Numbered from the stretch's first letter, positions 50,516 to 60,522 are shown. The stretch is 64,000 nucleotides of DNA from Aliihoeflea sp. 2WW (GCF_000497755.1 NZ_AYOD01000010.1:1-64000), one strand, 5' to 3'. Notes: generated by a model not told the origin, from the sequence alone. A program made the numbers and translations.

Positions 50516-52558
50516 GTGTCCGCCAGCCGCGTCATGTGGGGACAGATCGTCGTCGTCTTCTCGCTCGTGCTGGTCGCGGTCTGGGGCGCGACGCAGTGGA
50601 CCGCATGGCGGCTCGGCTTTCAGTCGCAGCTCGGCCAGCCCTGGTTCGAGCTGGCCGGCTGGCCGCTCTATCCGCCGCCCGCCTTCTTCTGGTGGTGGTA
50701 TTTCTACGACGCCTACGCGCCGACCATCTTCTACGAAGGGGCCGGCATCGCCGCGTCGGGCGGCATCATCGCCATCGCCGTCGCCATCCTCATGTCGATC
50801 TACCGCGCGCGCGAGGCGAAGGACGTTCGCACCTTCGGTTCCGCCCGCTGGGCCGAGCGCAAGGAGATCGCCGCCGCCGGTCTGCTCGGCGACGATGGCG
50901 TCTTGCTCGGCAAGCTCGACCGCGACTATCTCCGCCATGACGGCACCGAGCATGTGCTGTGCTTCGCGCCGACGAGAAGCGGCAAGGGCGTCGGCCTCGT
51001 CGTGCCGACCCTGCTCACTTGGCCAGGCTCGGGTATAGTGCATGACATCAAGGGCGAGAACTGGGATCTGACCGCTGGCCTGCGCGCCCGCTTCGGTCGC
51101 GTCCTGCTGTTCGATCCCACCAACGCGCAGTCCGCCGCCTACAATCCGCTCCTCGAAGTCCGCAAGGGCGAATGGGAAGTTCGCGACGTGCAGAACGTCG
51201 CCGACGTGCTGGTCGATCCCGAAGGCTCGCTTGAGAAGCGCAATCACTGGGAGAAGACCAGCCATTCACTGCTGGTCGGCGCGATCCTCCACGTCCTCTA
51301 TGCCGAGACGGACAAGACGCTCGCCGGCCTCGCCGCCTTCCTCTCCGATCCGCGCCGGCCGATCGAGTCGACGCTGTCCGCCATGATGACCACGCCGCAT
51401 CTGGGCGAGAAGGGACCGCATCCCGTCATCGCCAGCGCAGCCCGTGAATTGCTCAACAAGTCCGACAACGAGCGCTCCGGCGTGCTCTCCACCGCCATGT
51501 CCTTTTTGGGCTTGTATCGCGATCCTGTCGTCGCGACTGTCACCGCCCGCTGCGACTGGCGCATCGCCGACATCGTGTCCGGCGCGCGGCCGACGACACT
51601 CTACCTCGTCGTCCCGCCCTCCGACATTTCCCGCACCAAGCCGCTCGTGCGCCTCGTGCTCAACCAGATCGGCCGCCGGCTCACCGAGGATCTTCACGCG
51701 AAAGGCCGCCGCCATCGTCTGCTCCTGATGCTCGACGAGTTTCCCGCGCTCGGCCGGCTCGACTTCTTCGAGAGCGCCCTGGCGTTCATGGCCGGCTACG
51801 GCATCAAGGCGTTTTTGATCGCGCAGTCGCTCAACCAGATCGAGAAGGCATACGGCGCCAACAATTCCATCCTCGACAACTGCCATGTCCGCGTCAGCTT
51901 CGCCACCAATGACGAGCGCACGGCCAAGCGCGTGTCGGACGCCCTCGGCACCGCGACCGAGATGCGCGCCATGCAGAACTATGCCGGCCACCGCCTTGCG
52001 CCCTGGCTCGGGCACCTGATGGTCTCCCGCTCCGAGGCAGCCCGGCCGCTGCTCACCCCCGGCGAGGTGATGCAGCTTCCGCCCGACGACGAGATCGTCA
52101 TGGTAGCAGGCATCCCGCCGATCCGCGCGAACAAGGCGCGCTACTACGAGGATGCCCGTCTCACCGAGCGCCTCCTTCCCGTTCCCGCCAACCCGCGCGC
52201 CGGCCTGGTCCAGCGCCCCGACGACTGGTCGGCGCTGAAGCCGATCGTCGTGGCGATCCCCGCCCAGGGCACGGCCGCTTCGGCGAACGGCTCCGCTCAT
52301 GCCGCGAACGGCGCGGCGCGGCCGGCTGCCGCCGCGAAGCAGGACGACGATCCCGCCAATGCCGGTCTGCGCCGCGAGCCGGGCCTGGAGCCGCACAAGG
52401 ACATCGCGCCGGAGCAGCCGAAGCAGCCCGCCAACGAGTTCGAGCCCGAAGCGGATGAGCCCGACACCGATGCCGCCACCAACCGGGCGCTCGTCCGAAA
52501 CATGCGGCTCGTCGCGCGCCAGGTCTCGATGGACCCCGGCGACAACATGGATCTGTGA
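50516..52558 (+). CDS. traG: TraG/VirD4 type IV coupling protein
   Basis: A 680-residue membrane ATPase that brings the relaxosome to the mating channel. It has two N-terminal membrane helices (about residues 8-30 and 78-98), Walker A APTRSGKGVGL near residue 155 and Walker B LLLMLDEFPALG near residue 405. The C terminus is Ala/Pro rich and acidic. A GTG start at 50516 has AGGAG 10 bases upstream. It is intact although the downstream trb channel is missing. Confidence 0.92.
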   Translation: MSASRVMWGQIVVVFSLVLVAVWGATQWTAWRLGFQSQLGQPWFELAGWPLYPPPAFFWWWYFYDAYAPTIFYEGAGIAASGGIIAIAVAILMSIYRAREAKDVRTFGSARWAERKEIAAAGLLGDDGVLLGKLDRDYLRHDGTEHVLCFAPTRSGKGVGLVVPTLLTWPGSGIVHDIKGENWDLTAGLRARFGRVLLFDPTNAQSAAYNPLLEVRKGEWEVRDVQNVADVLVDPEGSLEKRNHWEKTSHSLLVGAILHVLYAETDKTLAGLAAFLSDPRRPIESTLSAMMTTPHLGEKGPHPVIASAARELLNKSDNERSGVLSTAMSFLGLYRDPVVATVTARCDWRIADIVSGARPTTLYLVVPPSDISRTKPLVRLVLNQIGRRLTEDLHAKGRRHRLLLMLDEFPALGRLDFFESALAFMAGYGIKAFLIAQSLNQIEKAYGANNSILDNCHVRVSFATNDERTAKRVSDALGTATEMRAMQNYAGHRLAPWLGHLMVSRSEAARPLLTPGEVMQLPPDDEIVMVAGIPPIRANKARYYEDARLTERLLPVPANPRAGLVQRPDDWSALKPIVVAIPAQGTAASANGSAHAANGAARPAAAAKQDDDPANAGLRREPGLEPHKDIAPEQPKQPANEFEPEADEPDTDAATNRALVRNMRLVARQVSMDPGDNMDL

Positions 52559-52561
52559 GCG

Positions 52562-53002
52562 ATGCGCGACGCCGACGACAGGCTGGAGCGGCCGGACAGG
52601 AAGAAGCGCCTGTCCGTCTACCTCGACCCGGAACTGATGCGGCTGCTGGCCGATTTCGCCGACCGCCGGGAGCAATCCCGCTCGATCGTAGCCGAGGCCG
52701 CCATCGCCTCCTTCCTGTCGCCTGATGCCGACGAGCGGAAGGAAGCCGCCATCGTCAAGCGCCTCGACCGGATTGACCGCAACATCCAGCGCCTCGAACG
52801 CGACATCGGCATCGCCAACGAAGCCTTCGCCATCTTCATGCGATCCTGGCTGACCTCGACCATATCCCTGCCGGAGATCGTCCAGGGTGCGGCCGCCCGC
52901 GCCAAGGGTGGCGAGCGCTACGAAAAATTCCTCGAAGCGCTCGGTCGGCGTCTCGCCCGAGGTCCACGACTGCGCCAAGAGGTTTCGGAGGATATTTCAT
53001 GA
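52562..53002 (+). CDS. CopG-family ribbon-helix-helix protein
   Basis: A 146-residue protein. The ribbon-helix-helix is at residues 14-50 (KKRLSVYLDPELMRLLADFA). The remainder has a coiled-coil-like segment (RLDRIDRNIQRLERDIGIAN). In tra/trb ICEs this gene lies between traG and trbB and probably regulates the trb operon. Here nothing of trbB follows; the backbone stops within 40 bases. Confidence 0.82.
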   Translation: MRDADDRLERPDRKKRLSVYLDPELMRLLADFADRREQSRSIVAEAAIASFLSPDADERKEAAIVKRLDRIDRNIQRLERDIGIANEAFAIFMRSWLTSTISLPEIVQGAAARAKGGERYEKFLEALGRRLARGPRLRQEVSEDIS

Positions 53003-53377
53003 AGGGAACGTGTGCATAAGACATTCTCCTTAACCGTCGGTCACTCTCCTAAGCGAGTAGGGTCGGGGTCAGCGCCATGATGATTTCTGAATAGACCCGA
53101 GTTTCGTGGACGCGCTCGGGTTACATTTCATTAACCTGATCGAGCCGGACTTGAAATACGGCGGATTTACCACTCGGAGGCCTATAGCCGGGAGGGGGCT
53201 ACACCAACCTCGCAGAATAGCCGGCACACGCCACCCGAGGAAGCCAAACACAGAAGCGTATTCACGACCCGGTGCAGATCCGTCTTGCGCGGGAGGCAGA
53301 TGCTGTCGGTCGAGGCATCGACAGCGCAATTTGGAATGGACACTAAGGGCGAAGCGGCGCTAGCTTCCTGGAGTGCA
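53003..53377. other. Junction region without recognisable gene
   Basis: About 375 bases between CopG and the IS3 element. It contains ACATTCTCCTTAACCG and GGTCACTCTCCTAAGC, two related motifs. An 85-codon frame at 53106-53363 is not recognised. This is where the trb genes should have begun, so it probably marks a deletion junction. Confidence 0.5.
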
Positions 53378-53429
53378 CCCCGTTTTGACCGGACAGGCGG
53401 CATAGCCGATAAGGCATAGGCGTACGCCT

Positions 53430-53843
53430 ATGATTATGACTATGACTTCTGATCCGTTCTCTCCTTCGCCTCGTGTTGAAGTGATCACCTCGGTGCAGCG
53501 CCGGCGGCGCTGGACGACAGCCGAGAAAGTGCGCCTCGTCGAAGAGGCCATGCAGCCCGGCATGTCGGTGTCCTATGTGGCACGCCGCGCCGGTATTGCG
53601 CCCAGTCAGCTCTTTGCGTGGAAGCGCCGTATGCTCGAAGGCGGTGCGACCGCCGTTCAGGCCGACGACGATGTCGTTGGCGCAGGTCGCGTCCGCGAAC
53701 TCGAGAAACGCGTGCGCGACCTGGAGCGCATGCTGGGCAAGAAGACCATGGAGGTCGAGATCCTCAAGGAGGCGCTCGATCTCGTCGCCCCCAAAAAGCC
53801 AACGTTGCGGCTCGCCTCGTTCAACCAGGACGGTTCGCTGTGA
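53430..53843 (+). CDS. IS3 (IS2 group) transposase OrfA
   Basis: A 137-residue DNA-binding protein. A helix-turn-helix (EEAMQPGMSVSYVARRAGIA PSQLFAWKRRM, in two parts) is followed by a leucine-zipper-like stretch, LEKRVRDLERMLGKKTMEVE. The LGKKTMEVEILKEA motif is characteristic of the IS2 group. Its stop overlaps the orfB start; frameshifting at the junction could make the OrfAB fusion. Confidence 0.88.
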   Translation: MIMTMTSDPFSPSPRVEVITSVQRRRRWTTAEKVRLVEEAMQPGMSVSYVARRAGIAPSQLFAWKRRMLEGGATAVQADDDVVGAGRVRELEKRVRDLERMLGKKTMEVEILKEALDLVAPKKPTLRLASFNQDGSL

Positions 53844-54682
53844 AGACGGTTGCCGACACGCTCGGCGTCTCGCGCTCCAACCTCGTCGAGCAGGCGAAGA
53901 AACGCCATCTCGAAAGCCCGGCGACGCGTAAGCCATACGCCAAGGCTGAAGATGTGGCCGTGCTGCCCGTGATCCGCAGGCTGGTTGATCAACGGCCGAC
54001 CTATGGCTATCGCCGCATCACGGCTCTGCTCAACCGCGAGAGGCGTGCCCAGGACCTGCCGCCCGTCAACGCCAAGCGGGTTCTGCGCATCATGCAGGTC
54101 AACGGTTTCGTGCTGACGCGCCATACCGCCTATCGCCCGGCTCGCACCCATGACGGCGTCGTCATTGCCTTGCGTTCCAACATCCGCTGGTGCTCGGATC
54201 ATCTCGAACTCAAATGCCGCAACGGCGAGATCGTGCGGGTGCTGTTCGTCATCGATGCCTGTGACCGTGAGATCATCGCCTGGTCGGCCGTTGCCCATGC
54301 CGGCGTCTCGGGCGAGATGGTGCGCGATCTGATGGTCGAGGCCGTCGAGCAGCGCTTCGGCAACGCCAGGACGCTGCATCCTGTCGAATGGCTGTCCGAC
54401 AACGGTAGCGCCTACATCGCCCGGGAAACGGCGACTACCGCAGCGGCGCTGGGCTTGCGACTGGCCTTCACCCCTGTTCGCTCGCCGCAGAGCAATGGCA
54501 TCTCCGAGGCGTTCGTCAAAACCCTGAAGCGTGATTACGCCGGAAACGTCATTCTGCCCGACGCCGAAACCGTCCTGGCCTTGCTGCCAAAATGGTTCGA
54601 CGATTACAATGAAATCCACCCGCACTCCGGCTTGCGCTTCCTCTCGCCGCGTGAGTTCAGGGCCAAGGCCGCTGGTGCTTAA
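53840..54682 (+). CDS. IS3 (IS2 group) transposase OrfB
   Basis: A 280-residue DDE integrase-type catalytic protein. The first Asp is in NIRWCSDHLELKC, the second in PVEWLSDNGSAY, and the Glu in SPQSNGISEAFVKTLKRDY. YGYRRITALLNRE is the usual upstream motif. It begins at GTG 53840, sharing GTGA with the end of orfA. All catalytic residues are present. Confidence 0.9.
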   Translation: MKTVADTLGVSRSNLVEQAKKRHLESPATRKPYAKAEDVAVLPVIRRLVDQRPTYGYRRITALLNRERRAQDLPPVNAKRVLRIMQVNGFVLTRHTAYRPARTHDGVVIALRSNIRWCSDHLELKCRNGEIVRVLFVIDACDREIIAWSAVAHAGVSGEMVRDLMVEAVEQRFGNARTLHPVEWLSDNGSAYIARETATTAAALGLRLAFTPVRSPQSNGISEAFVKTLKRDYAGNVILPDAETVLALLPKWFDDYNEIHPHSGLRFLSPREFRAKAAGA

Positions 54683-54769
54683 TGCAACCCGCCGCCTGTC
54701 CGGTCAAACAGGGTAAGATGTCTTCTGTTAAAAATGGTCCTGTAGACAGACTCCCACGATCAGTACAAT

Positions 54770-55363
54770 ATGCCAATCACGCAGATAGACTCATCATCGA
54801 CGGCCATCCGCAATCGCATCCTCGATGCAGCAGTAGCCTGCCTTTCAGATTTTGGCCACGCACGAACGACGATGCAGGAGATTGCAACACGCAGTGGTCT
54901 CTCGCGCAGGTGGGTATATAAACAATTTAACAACCGAAATGATGTCCTTGCGGCTGTGCTTCGGCGTGAACTTGCGTCGTTCTACGGCGATTTAAAAATT
55001 AAGCTTGATGTCCAATCAAAAACTGACGAATTGATTGTTGAGATAATTGTCGGTTTTGTTGATCTTTCTCGTAATAATCAACTTTTTATTCGTCTATGGA
55101 CGCTTGAGAGAGATTTGGTAATTTCTTGGATGACTGTCGAATCGGAGTTTCTTCTTCGAACTTCATAAGAAATTCTGACTCCATATTTGAATATTTTAAT
55201 GCAAAGAAAGGCTATTAGGCAACTAGATCTTAATACAACAGCACGGTGGATCATTCGTGTTGCTGTGATGTTCGTACTCTATAGTGATCGAGAAAGTGTG
55301 GATAGTAATGACATCCGTCGGTTCGTGCGCGACTACATCGTCAACGGTCTCTCTGGGCATTGA
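54770..55363 (+). pseudogene. TetR-family regulator with internal stop codon
   Basis: The N-terminal helix-turn-helix is complete (RNRILDAAVACLSDFGHART; MQEIATRSGLSRRWVYKQFN). Codon 133 is TAA (55166-55168), after FLLRTS. The same frame then continues with EILTPYLNILMQRKAIRQLD and WIIRVAVMFVLYSDRESV to TGA at 55363, giving a normal-length TetR protein of 197 residues if read through. The gene is clearly AT-richer than the ICE backbone and has no partner gene, so it is a transferred remnant. Confidence 0.75.
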
Positions 55364-55574
55364 CGCCCGGCGCCAGCTCATCCTGTTGCGTCGGAGAAGG
55401 CAAGTCATCGCAGAGAAGCCGCATCTACCGAGATGAGGGGGCTGACGGTGCGCAATCGCCGGGCACGACGGCGAGAGGTACGGTTACGAGTCCCGATCCT
55501 GGTCTAGACATGGCCGACGCGCGCTGATCACTCCACTTCATATACTACTAGGACGATTCCACATTTATAGCAGC

Positions 55575-55750
55575 CATTGAGCGATTGCGGCGATCTGGAC
55601 GAATTCGAGGAAGTTTTCGGCGTGTCGGGCGTATCGTGTTGCCGTAGTGTTCCGGTAGGTGCTGCCAGAATGTGCCTGAACGCAGCAGCCACAACCCGCG
55701 CTGCAACGTCAAGTACGACCACGCAAGCGCAAAGCGCGCGCGACCGGTTT
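55575..55750 (-). pseudogene. Degraded IS5-type transposase C-terminus
   Basis: On the minus strand one frame ends RHAENFLEFVQIAAIAQWLL followed by a stop, which resembles the C terminus of IS5-family transposases (TAxNFLAxVxLAxxxIWL). The part upstream has lost a consistent frame. Too little remains for a confident subgroup. Confidence 0.4.
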
Positions 55751-55800
55751 CATCGAGATGGACGCCTACGTCGACGTCAACCTCCACGCAGAAGGTCCTG

Positions 55801-56745
55801 ATGCTCTCAGCTGTTGTGCGGCGTCAGTTCCGGCGGAGCCAGTTTCTTTCATTTTTCGAGCAGCAACCCAACTGTCTGATCGGCATGGAGGCCTGTTCCG
55901 GGGCACACCACTGGGGGCGCCGATTGCGGGAGATGGGTCACGAGGTCCGGCTGATGCCGCCGTCCTATGTGAAGCCCTACGTCAAGCGCGGGAAGACGGA
56001 CGCGGCTGATGCCGAAGCGATCTGCGAGGCGGTGACGCGACCGTCGATGCGGTTCGTTCCCGTGAAGAGCGAAGCAGAATCCGCAGCGCTCGTGTTGCAC
56101 CGCGCGCGGGACTTCCTCGTCGGACAGGTCACCCAGACTGGCAATGCGATCCGCGCCTACATGGCCGAGTTCGGGATCGTGGCTGCGAAGGGGACGAAGC
56201 GCGTCGAAGCGCTGGCGTTGGAGTTGGACGCCCTGCCGGATGCCGCATGCCTGCCGCTTCAGGCGCTCTTCGACCAGTTCGCGGAGACGCAGGCGCGGAT
56301 CGATCGCCTGACCGCGGAGATCGAGGATGTTCACCGGCAGAGCGAGATGAGCCGACGGCTGGCTTCGATCCCTGGAGTGGGCGTACTGACCGCAACGGCC
56401 ATTGCCGCGACGACACCGGATGTCAGCAACTTCGGCTCAGCACGGGATTATGCTGCCTGGCTTGGCCTCACGCCGAAACAGCACTCGACTGGCGGCAAGC
56501 CAAGGAGTGGCGGCATCTCGAAGATGGGCAACCGATATATCCGACGCCTGCTGTATCTCGGAGCCATGGCCCAGATCATGGTCCGCCGCAGGAGCCGACG
56601 CCCAGGAACGGATTGGCTGTCGCGAAAGCTGGCGACGAAGGAGACCAAGGTGGTCGCGATCGCATTGGCGAACCGCATGGCGCGGACAATCTTCGCGCTT
56701 TTGCGCGACGGAACCAGCTATAGACCTCGGGTCTCGGCGGCATGA
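55801..56745 (+). pseudogene. IS110-family transposase lacking N-terminus
   Basis: About 314 residues of an IS1111-group transposase. RRQFRRSQFLSFFEQQPNCL, GMEACSGAHHWGRR (Glu), KTDAADAEAICEA (Asp pair) and WLGLTPKQHSTGGKPRSGG are intact. The normal N terminus with the first catalytic Asp (the I-G-x-D-x-x-K motif) is absent; the sequence before ATG 55801 is unrelated or out of frame. It is therefore probably inactive. Confidence 0.75.
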
Positions 56746-57520
56746 TCGGGCTGAGGGCGGACTGAAGGAATGGTCAGGGCAACGTGAGGTGATGGCGAAC
56801 TGACGGATAGGTAGAAGAGGGACACCCCGGTGAACCCGAAGCGCTATGAAGCGCGTTCGATTGAGTGGGACCCGTACTCCAGCGGAAATTCATCATGGCG
56901 CGCAGCACACAGCTGCACACAGACGCCGAATACATGGCCGCAGCCGACCAGTTCAAAAGAATGCTCACGAAACCCTTGCCACGCAGGAGCCATCCATACA
57001 CGGGTTCATGTCGGAGGAATAGTTGGGCAGGAAGAACAGCTTCGCGCCGGCCGCGCTGATGGCGGCACGTATCGCCTTGCCCTTGTGCGAGCCCAGATTG
57101 TCCATCACGACGATGTCGCCGGGCCGCAAGGTCGGCGCGAGCACCTTCTCGAAATAGAGCTGGAAGCGCTCGCCGTTGATCGGCCCGTCGATGAACCAGG
57201 GCGCGTCGACGCGGTCATGGCGTAGCGCCGCCAGGAAGGTCATGGTCTTCCAGCGCCGCTGCGGCACCTTGGCCCTGAGCCTTGTCCCGACCGGCGCCCA
57301 GCCCCGCAGCGGCGCCATGTTGGTCTTGGTCCATGTCTCATCGATGAACACGAGGCGGGAAGGATCGATGCGGTTCCGGTACTGCATCCACTGGGCCCGG
57401 CGCCGCGCCACATCCGGGCGATCCTGCTCGGCGGCGATCAGCGTCTTTTATGGGATGGCCCGCCCCTCCCGCCGGCACCGAGCTATGGTGCTGGTGTGTT
57501 TGAGAGGAAGGAGCGAACCG

Positions 57521-58555
57521 ATGACCATCGTGACCCTTGGAATCGACTTGGGCAAGAACCTGAATAGTATTGTTGGCCTGGATGCGGAGGAACGGGTCGT
57601 CCTGCGCCGACGCGTCCGGCGAGCGACCCTTGCCGAACTTGCAGGCAAGCTTGAGCCTTGTACAGTCGCTCTGGAGGCGTGCTGCGGGGCGCATCATGTC
57701 GGTCGTCTCTTTGCCGCGAAAGGGCATGAGGTCCGACTGATGTCGCCCGAACATGTCCGTCCGTACGTCCGTGCACAAAAGAACGACGACAACGATGCGG
57801 CGGGGATCGCCGAGGCAGCCACGCGGCCGACCATGCGCTTCGTCGAGTTGAAGAGCCAGGAGCGGCTCGACCTACAGACCCTGCACCGGGCCCGCTCTCG
57901 TCTGGTGGCAGCGCGAAAGGCGCTCGTCAATCAACTTCGGGCGATCCTGCTCGAGCGTGGACATACCTTCCGCCAAGGGCGCAGGGTTCTTGAACGGGAA
58001 ATCGAACCGTTCCTCGCTGAGCCGCCTTCGGACCTTTCGGTCCGCATCTTGGTGCTCATCGCAGACATGCGAGCCGAGTGGCGATCACTCGATGAGCGGA
58101 TCGACGCTTTGAACGACGATCTGACCGAGCATGCACGTGCCGACGAGGCGGCAGGCCGGCTGACCTCGATACCCGGCATCGGCATCCTTGGCGCAACCGC
58201 GCTGTTTGCGGCCGTCGGGAACGGTGAGGCGTTCCGTCGGGCGCGCGACATTCCAGCCTGGCTCGGCCTCGTGCCGAAGCAGATGACGACGGGCGGCAAA
58301 CCGCGGCTGCTCAGCATCACCAAGCGGGGGAACAGGCACCTGCGCATGCTGCTAATCCACGGCGCACGCGCGGCACTGCCGAGCCTCTCCAAACAGGCGA
58401 CGCCTTTGGGCTCGTGGCTTCGAGGTCTTCTGTCCCGAGCACACCGCAACGTGGTCATTGTCGCGCTCGCTGCGAAACTCGCTCGTATAGCGTGGGCAAC
58501 GCTGCGGCATGGTGTACGCTTCGAGCCGGAAAAGGGCACGGTGATGACCGCCTGA
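57521..58555 (+). CDS. IS110-family transposase, copy 2
   Basis: A 344-residue DEDD transposase: first Asp in TLGIDLGKNLNSIVG, Glu in ALEACCGAHHVGR, Asp pair in KNDDNDAAGIAEA. The C-terminal domain has SIPGIGILGATALFAAVG and AWLGLVPKQMTTGGKPRLL. ATG 57521 has AGGAG 9 bases upstream. It is a different subtype from the copies at 40542 and 61750 but has the same gene-to-end layout. Confidence 0.9.
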   Translation: MTIVTLGIDLGKNLNSIVGLDAEERVVLRRRVRRATLAELAGKLEPCTVALEACCGAHHVGRLFAAKGHEVRLMSPEHVRPYVRAQKNDDNDAAGIAEAATRPTMRFVELKSQERLDLQTLHRARSRLVAARKALVNQLRAILLERGHTFRQGRRVLEREIEPFLAEPPSDLSVRILVLIADMRAEWRSLDERIDALNDDLTEHARADEAAGRLTSIPGIGILGATALFAAVGNGEAFRRARDIPAWLGLVPKQMTTGGKPRLLSITKRGNRHLRMLLIHGARAALPSLSKQATPLGSWLRGLLSRAHRNVVIVALAAKLARIAWATLRHGVRFEPEKGTVMTA

Positions 58556-58807
58556 GCGGAGCTGTATAGTCGAAAGGATCGGCCCCGGATCGAGGGAGCC
58601 GTATGAGGTTGGCGGAAGGAGGCTGATGGCCGGAAGGGTCGAACACCCGCGTCCCTGGAAACCTGGTTCAAAAAACGGCGCTACGACGCCGAGACTTTTA
58701 TGAGGACCAGGACGCGCGGATCTCCATCATGGCGAGGGCAGCAACGCCACTACGCCGGATACGTTTGTGCACGACCAAACAAAGCCTGAAGCAACCAACT
58801 TGCCAAC
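58556..58807 (+). ncRNA. Candidate bridge RNA region of IS copy 2
   Basis: About 250 bases of non-coding sequence between the transposase stop and the right subterminal repeat. By analogy with IS1111-group elements this is the place of the bridge RNA. A local hairpin GGCGCTACGACGCC-like segment near 58677 is visible. Ends and loops are not defined. Confidence 0.3.
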
Positions 58808-59366
58808 GGGGCGGGCCATACGTTTTTGTGCGACAGCTTCTCGGCATGAACGAACGCCCATACCGAGCGGTAATCGACCTTCAGGCCGCGCTCGGCCAGT
58901 TCCGCCACCAGTCCGCGCAGGGTGAAGTCCCTTTCCCGGCAGCGTTGCACAAGCCAGTCATGATGCGCGCCGGAAATCGCCTTCGGCTTGTGGCCGCCCA
59001 TCTGGCCCGGCTCGACGCTGCCCGTCTCACGGAAGCGCTTCAGCCAGGCGATCGCAGCGCTGTAGCTGACGCCAAACCGTGCCGCAGCCTGACGCCGCGA
59101 CAGGCCTTCGTGCTCAACCGCGCCAACAACCCGGTCCCGCAGATCCATAGAATAAGGCTTGCCCATCCATGCCGGCCTCCTGTCCCGGTCGGCAAGATGA
59201 ATCAGATTTGGACGCCATGGGGAATCCCCAATCCGACTCAGCATCAAGTCATCCCGCTCTGGCCCTTTCGGTTCTGTTATGTTCACTGTTTGCTTCCGAA
59301 ATGTTCGTGCCAAAGCCGGCAGCTCTTACGGCCGTCGAGGCTAATTCGGGTGCCCAGATGAGATAG

Positions 59367-59844
59367 ACGGCATCACCACGCGGGTCGACCGTGGCGCCGA
59401 CGCCAGGATGTCACGGCGGTAACCCGCGTCCTGCAATGTCACGAGATCGGATACTCCACCTTTCGGCGATCCAAACAATCAGATTGGATCACTCAGTTTG
59501 GAGGTAGCAGCCCATTTACCGCCATTTGTGGATAGCACTTGCCGTTGGCGCGAGGGTCTCGTCCGCGGAACGTAGGGTCTACGCCTTCATCGGCGCGGCG
59601 GCTTAGCAAATCAGCCCAGAAATCGCCCCTTCCAGCGCGGGTTCAACTCCTTTAAACTTGCGATTTCGAATTGTCCACGGATCAGCAGCACACGCCCACA
59701 CTCACAGCCTCTTGCATCGGACCGGGCGTTGGGTGTGGTTTGACTCTTCAAAATTTCGACTGGCAGGATATTGGCTCTTGTCGCCACAGTTGCAAATCCC
59801 CTACGGGTGAGTAGAGCGCTTTCAACGTTGACTAGTATGGCCTT
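59367..59844. other. Gap without supportable gene
   Basis: About 480 bases between the IS630 5' end and the TetR gene. No frame here has recognisable similarity, and no strong dyad was seen. It should contain the promoter of the TetR gene. Confidence 0.4.
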
Positions 59845-60522
59845 ATGACGAACGAAAAAAACCAGTTGAAACGGAACGAGAGCCCAGCCAGGCGGCATGC
59901 GTCCGAGGACAAGACATCCTTTCGGTGGGGAAAGAAAGTTCTTGATCGTGGCGAACAACATAAGCTGCGGCGAGAGATTTTGCTGCGCACTGCGGCACGA
60001 GCGTTCAATGACACCAGCTATCACACCACAACGCTCGATGAGCTGGCACAGCGCCTCAACGTTACAAAGCCAACACTCTACTATTACATAAAGGATAAAG
60101 ACGACATACTGTTCGAATGTCAGCGTATTGCTTTGGGGCTTATTAAGGACGTATTTGAAAAGCAAAATGAAAGTGAACTTACTGGCATAGAGCAACTCTC
60201 CCAGTTTCTACGGCGTTATTCCGAGCTGATGACGGACGATTTCGGAATCTGCCTCGTGAGGACGGGACTCCGCCCTCTCAAACCGGAAAGCCGAGCGATT
60301 CTGCTAAAATTCGCTAAGCAGATCGATCGAACTCTCCGCGACATTGTCGCAAGAGGCATCGCGGATGGAACGCTGCGGGATGTCGAACCGCTTCTTGTTG
60401 CCAATGCGATATTCGGCGGATTCAACGGTATCGCAAACTGGTACAAGCCGGACGGCCAATTCGGCAAGGAAGAGATAACAGAAACATACATCGACCTCTT
60501 CATCAGAGCGGCAAGACGGTAG
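59845..60522 (+). CDS. TetR/AcrR-family regulator (intact)
   Basis: A 225-residue regulator. The helix-turn-helix is at about residues 42-88 (RREILLRTAARAFNDTSYHT; LDELAQRLNVTKPTLYYYIK), with a C-terminal ligand-binding region (RRYSELMTDDFGICLVRTG). The first 35 residues are polar and may be a non-conserved extension. The base composition is lower in G+C than the ICE. Its former partner operon is not present; an IS5 follows. Confidence 0.85.
   Translation: MTNEKNQLKRNESPARRHASEDKTSFRWGKKVLDRGEQHKLRREILLRTAARAFNDTSYHTTTLDELAQRLNVTKPTLYYYIKDKDDILFECQRIALGLIKDVFEKQNESELTGIEQLSQFLRRYSELMTDDFGICLVRTGLRPLKPESRAILLKFAKQIDRTLRDIVARGIADGTLRDVEPLLVANAIFGGFNGIANWYKPDGQFGKEEITETYIDLFIRAARR

Larger units (their letters stand above)
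20501..53010. mobile_element. tRNA-Arg-associated ICE (partial or decayed)
   Basis: Starting just 3' of tRNA-Arg, the region carries a typical backbone of rhizobial and Tn4371-like ICEs: ardC, ParB-like, ardB, strawberry-notch protein, toprim, DUF2493, ssb, DUF2285, AlpA-like, RepA, methyltransferase, DUF2840, TraF, DUF736, transglycosylase, relaxase, TraG and CopG, nearly all on the plus strand. The expected trbB-trbI channel genes should follow CopG but are missing, replaced by insertion sequences. No integrase gene is seen at the tRNA side. The right limit is set at the end of CopG and is approximate. Confidence 0.7.
53378..54713 (+). mobile_element. IS3-family element, IS2 group
   Basis: Terminal inverted repeats ACCCCGTTTTGACCGGACAG (left, from 53378) and the complement of ACCCTGTTTGACCGGACAG (right, ending 54713) differ by one indel and one base. 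Two overlapping genes, orfA and orfB, match the IS2 layout. It appears complete. Confidence 0.85.
57450..58822 (+). mobile_element. IS110-family element, IS1111-like (copy 2) inside IS630
   Basis: About 1.37 kb with subterminal inverted repeats ATGGCCCGCCCC (57455-57466) and its exact complement (58808-58819). TTTT flanks both ends and was a T5 run in the target IS630 gene. One intact transposase lies left of centre; about 250 bases of non-coding DNA follow it. Confidence 0.8.
56995..59166 (-). pseudogene. IS630-family transposase, split and 3'-truncated
   Basis: The N-terminal part (59166 to 58823) begins MGKPYSMDLRDRVVGAVEHE with a helix-turn-helix and reaches KLSHK. The C-terminal part (57449 to 56995) resumes with KTLIAAEQDRPDVARRRAQW and shows the DDE residues in LVFIDETWTKTNM and VVMDNLGSHKG. 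A run of T is shared at the two junctions, and joining the parts restores the frame through SHKKTL. The gene then breaks off after NYSSDMNP, before the final catalytic Glu. The intervening DNA is an IS1111-type element. Confidence 0.82.

Noticed and set aside
43672-53065. Recurring CTCCTAAG-like motifs at about 43687 and 53053 as a shared regulatory site
   Set aside because: Only two or three inexact copies with different spacing; one is the loop of a terminator. Too weak to claim.
59611-60195. 194-codon minus-strand frame across the TetR start
   Set aside because: It overlaps the conserved TetR helix-turn-helix on the other strand and has no recognisable features.
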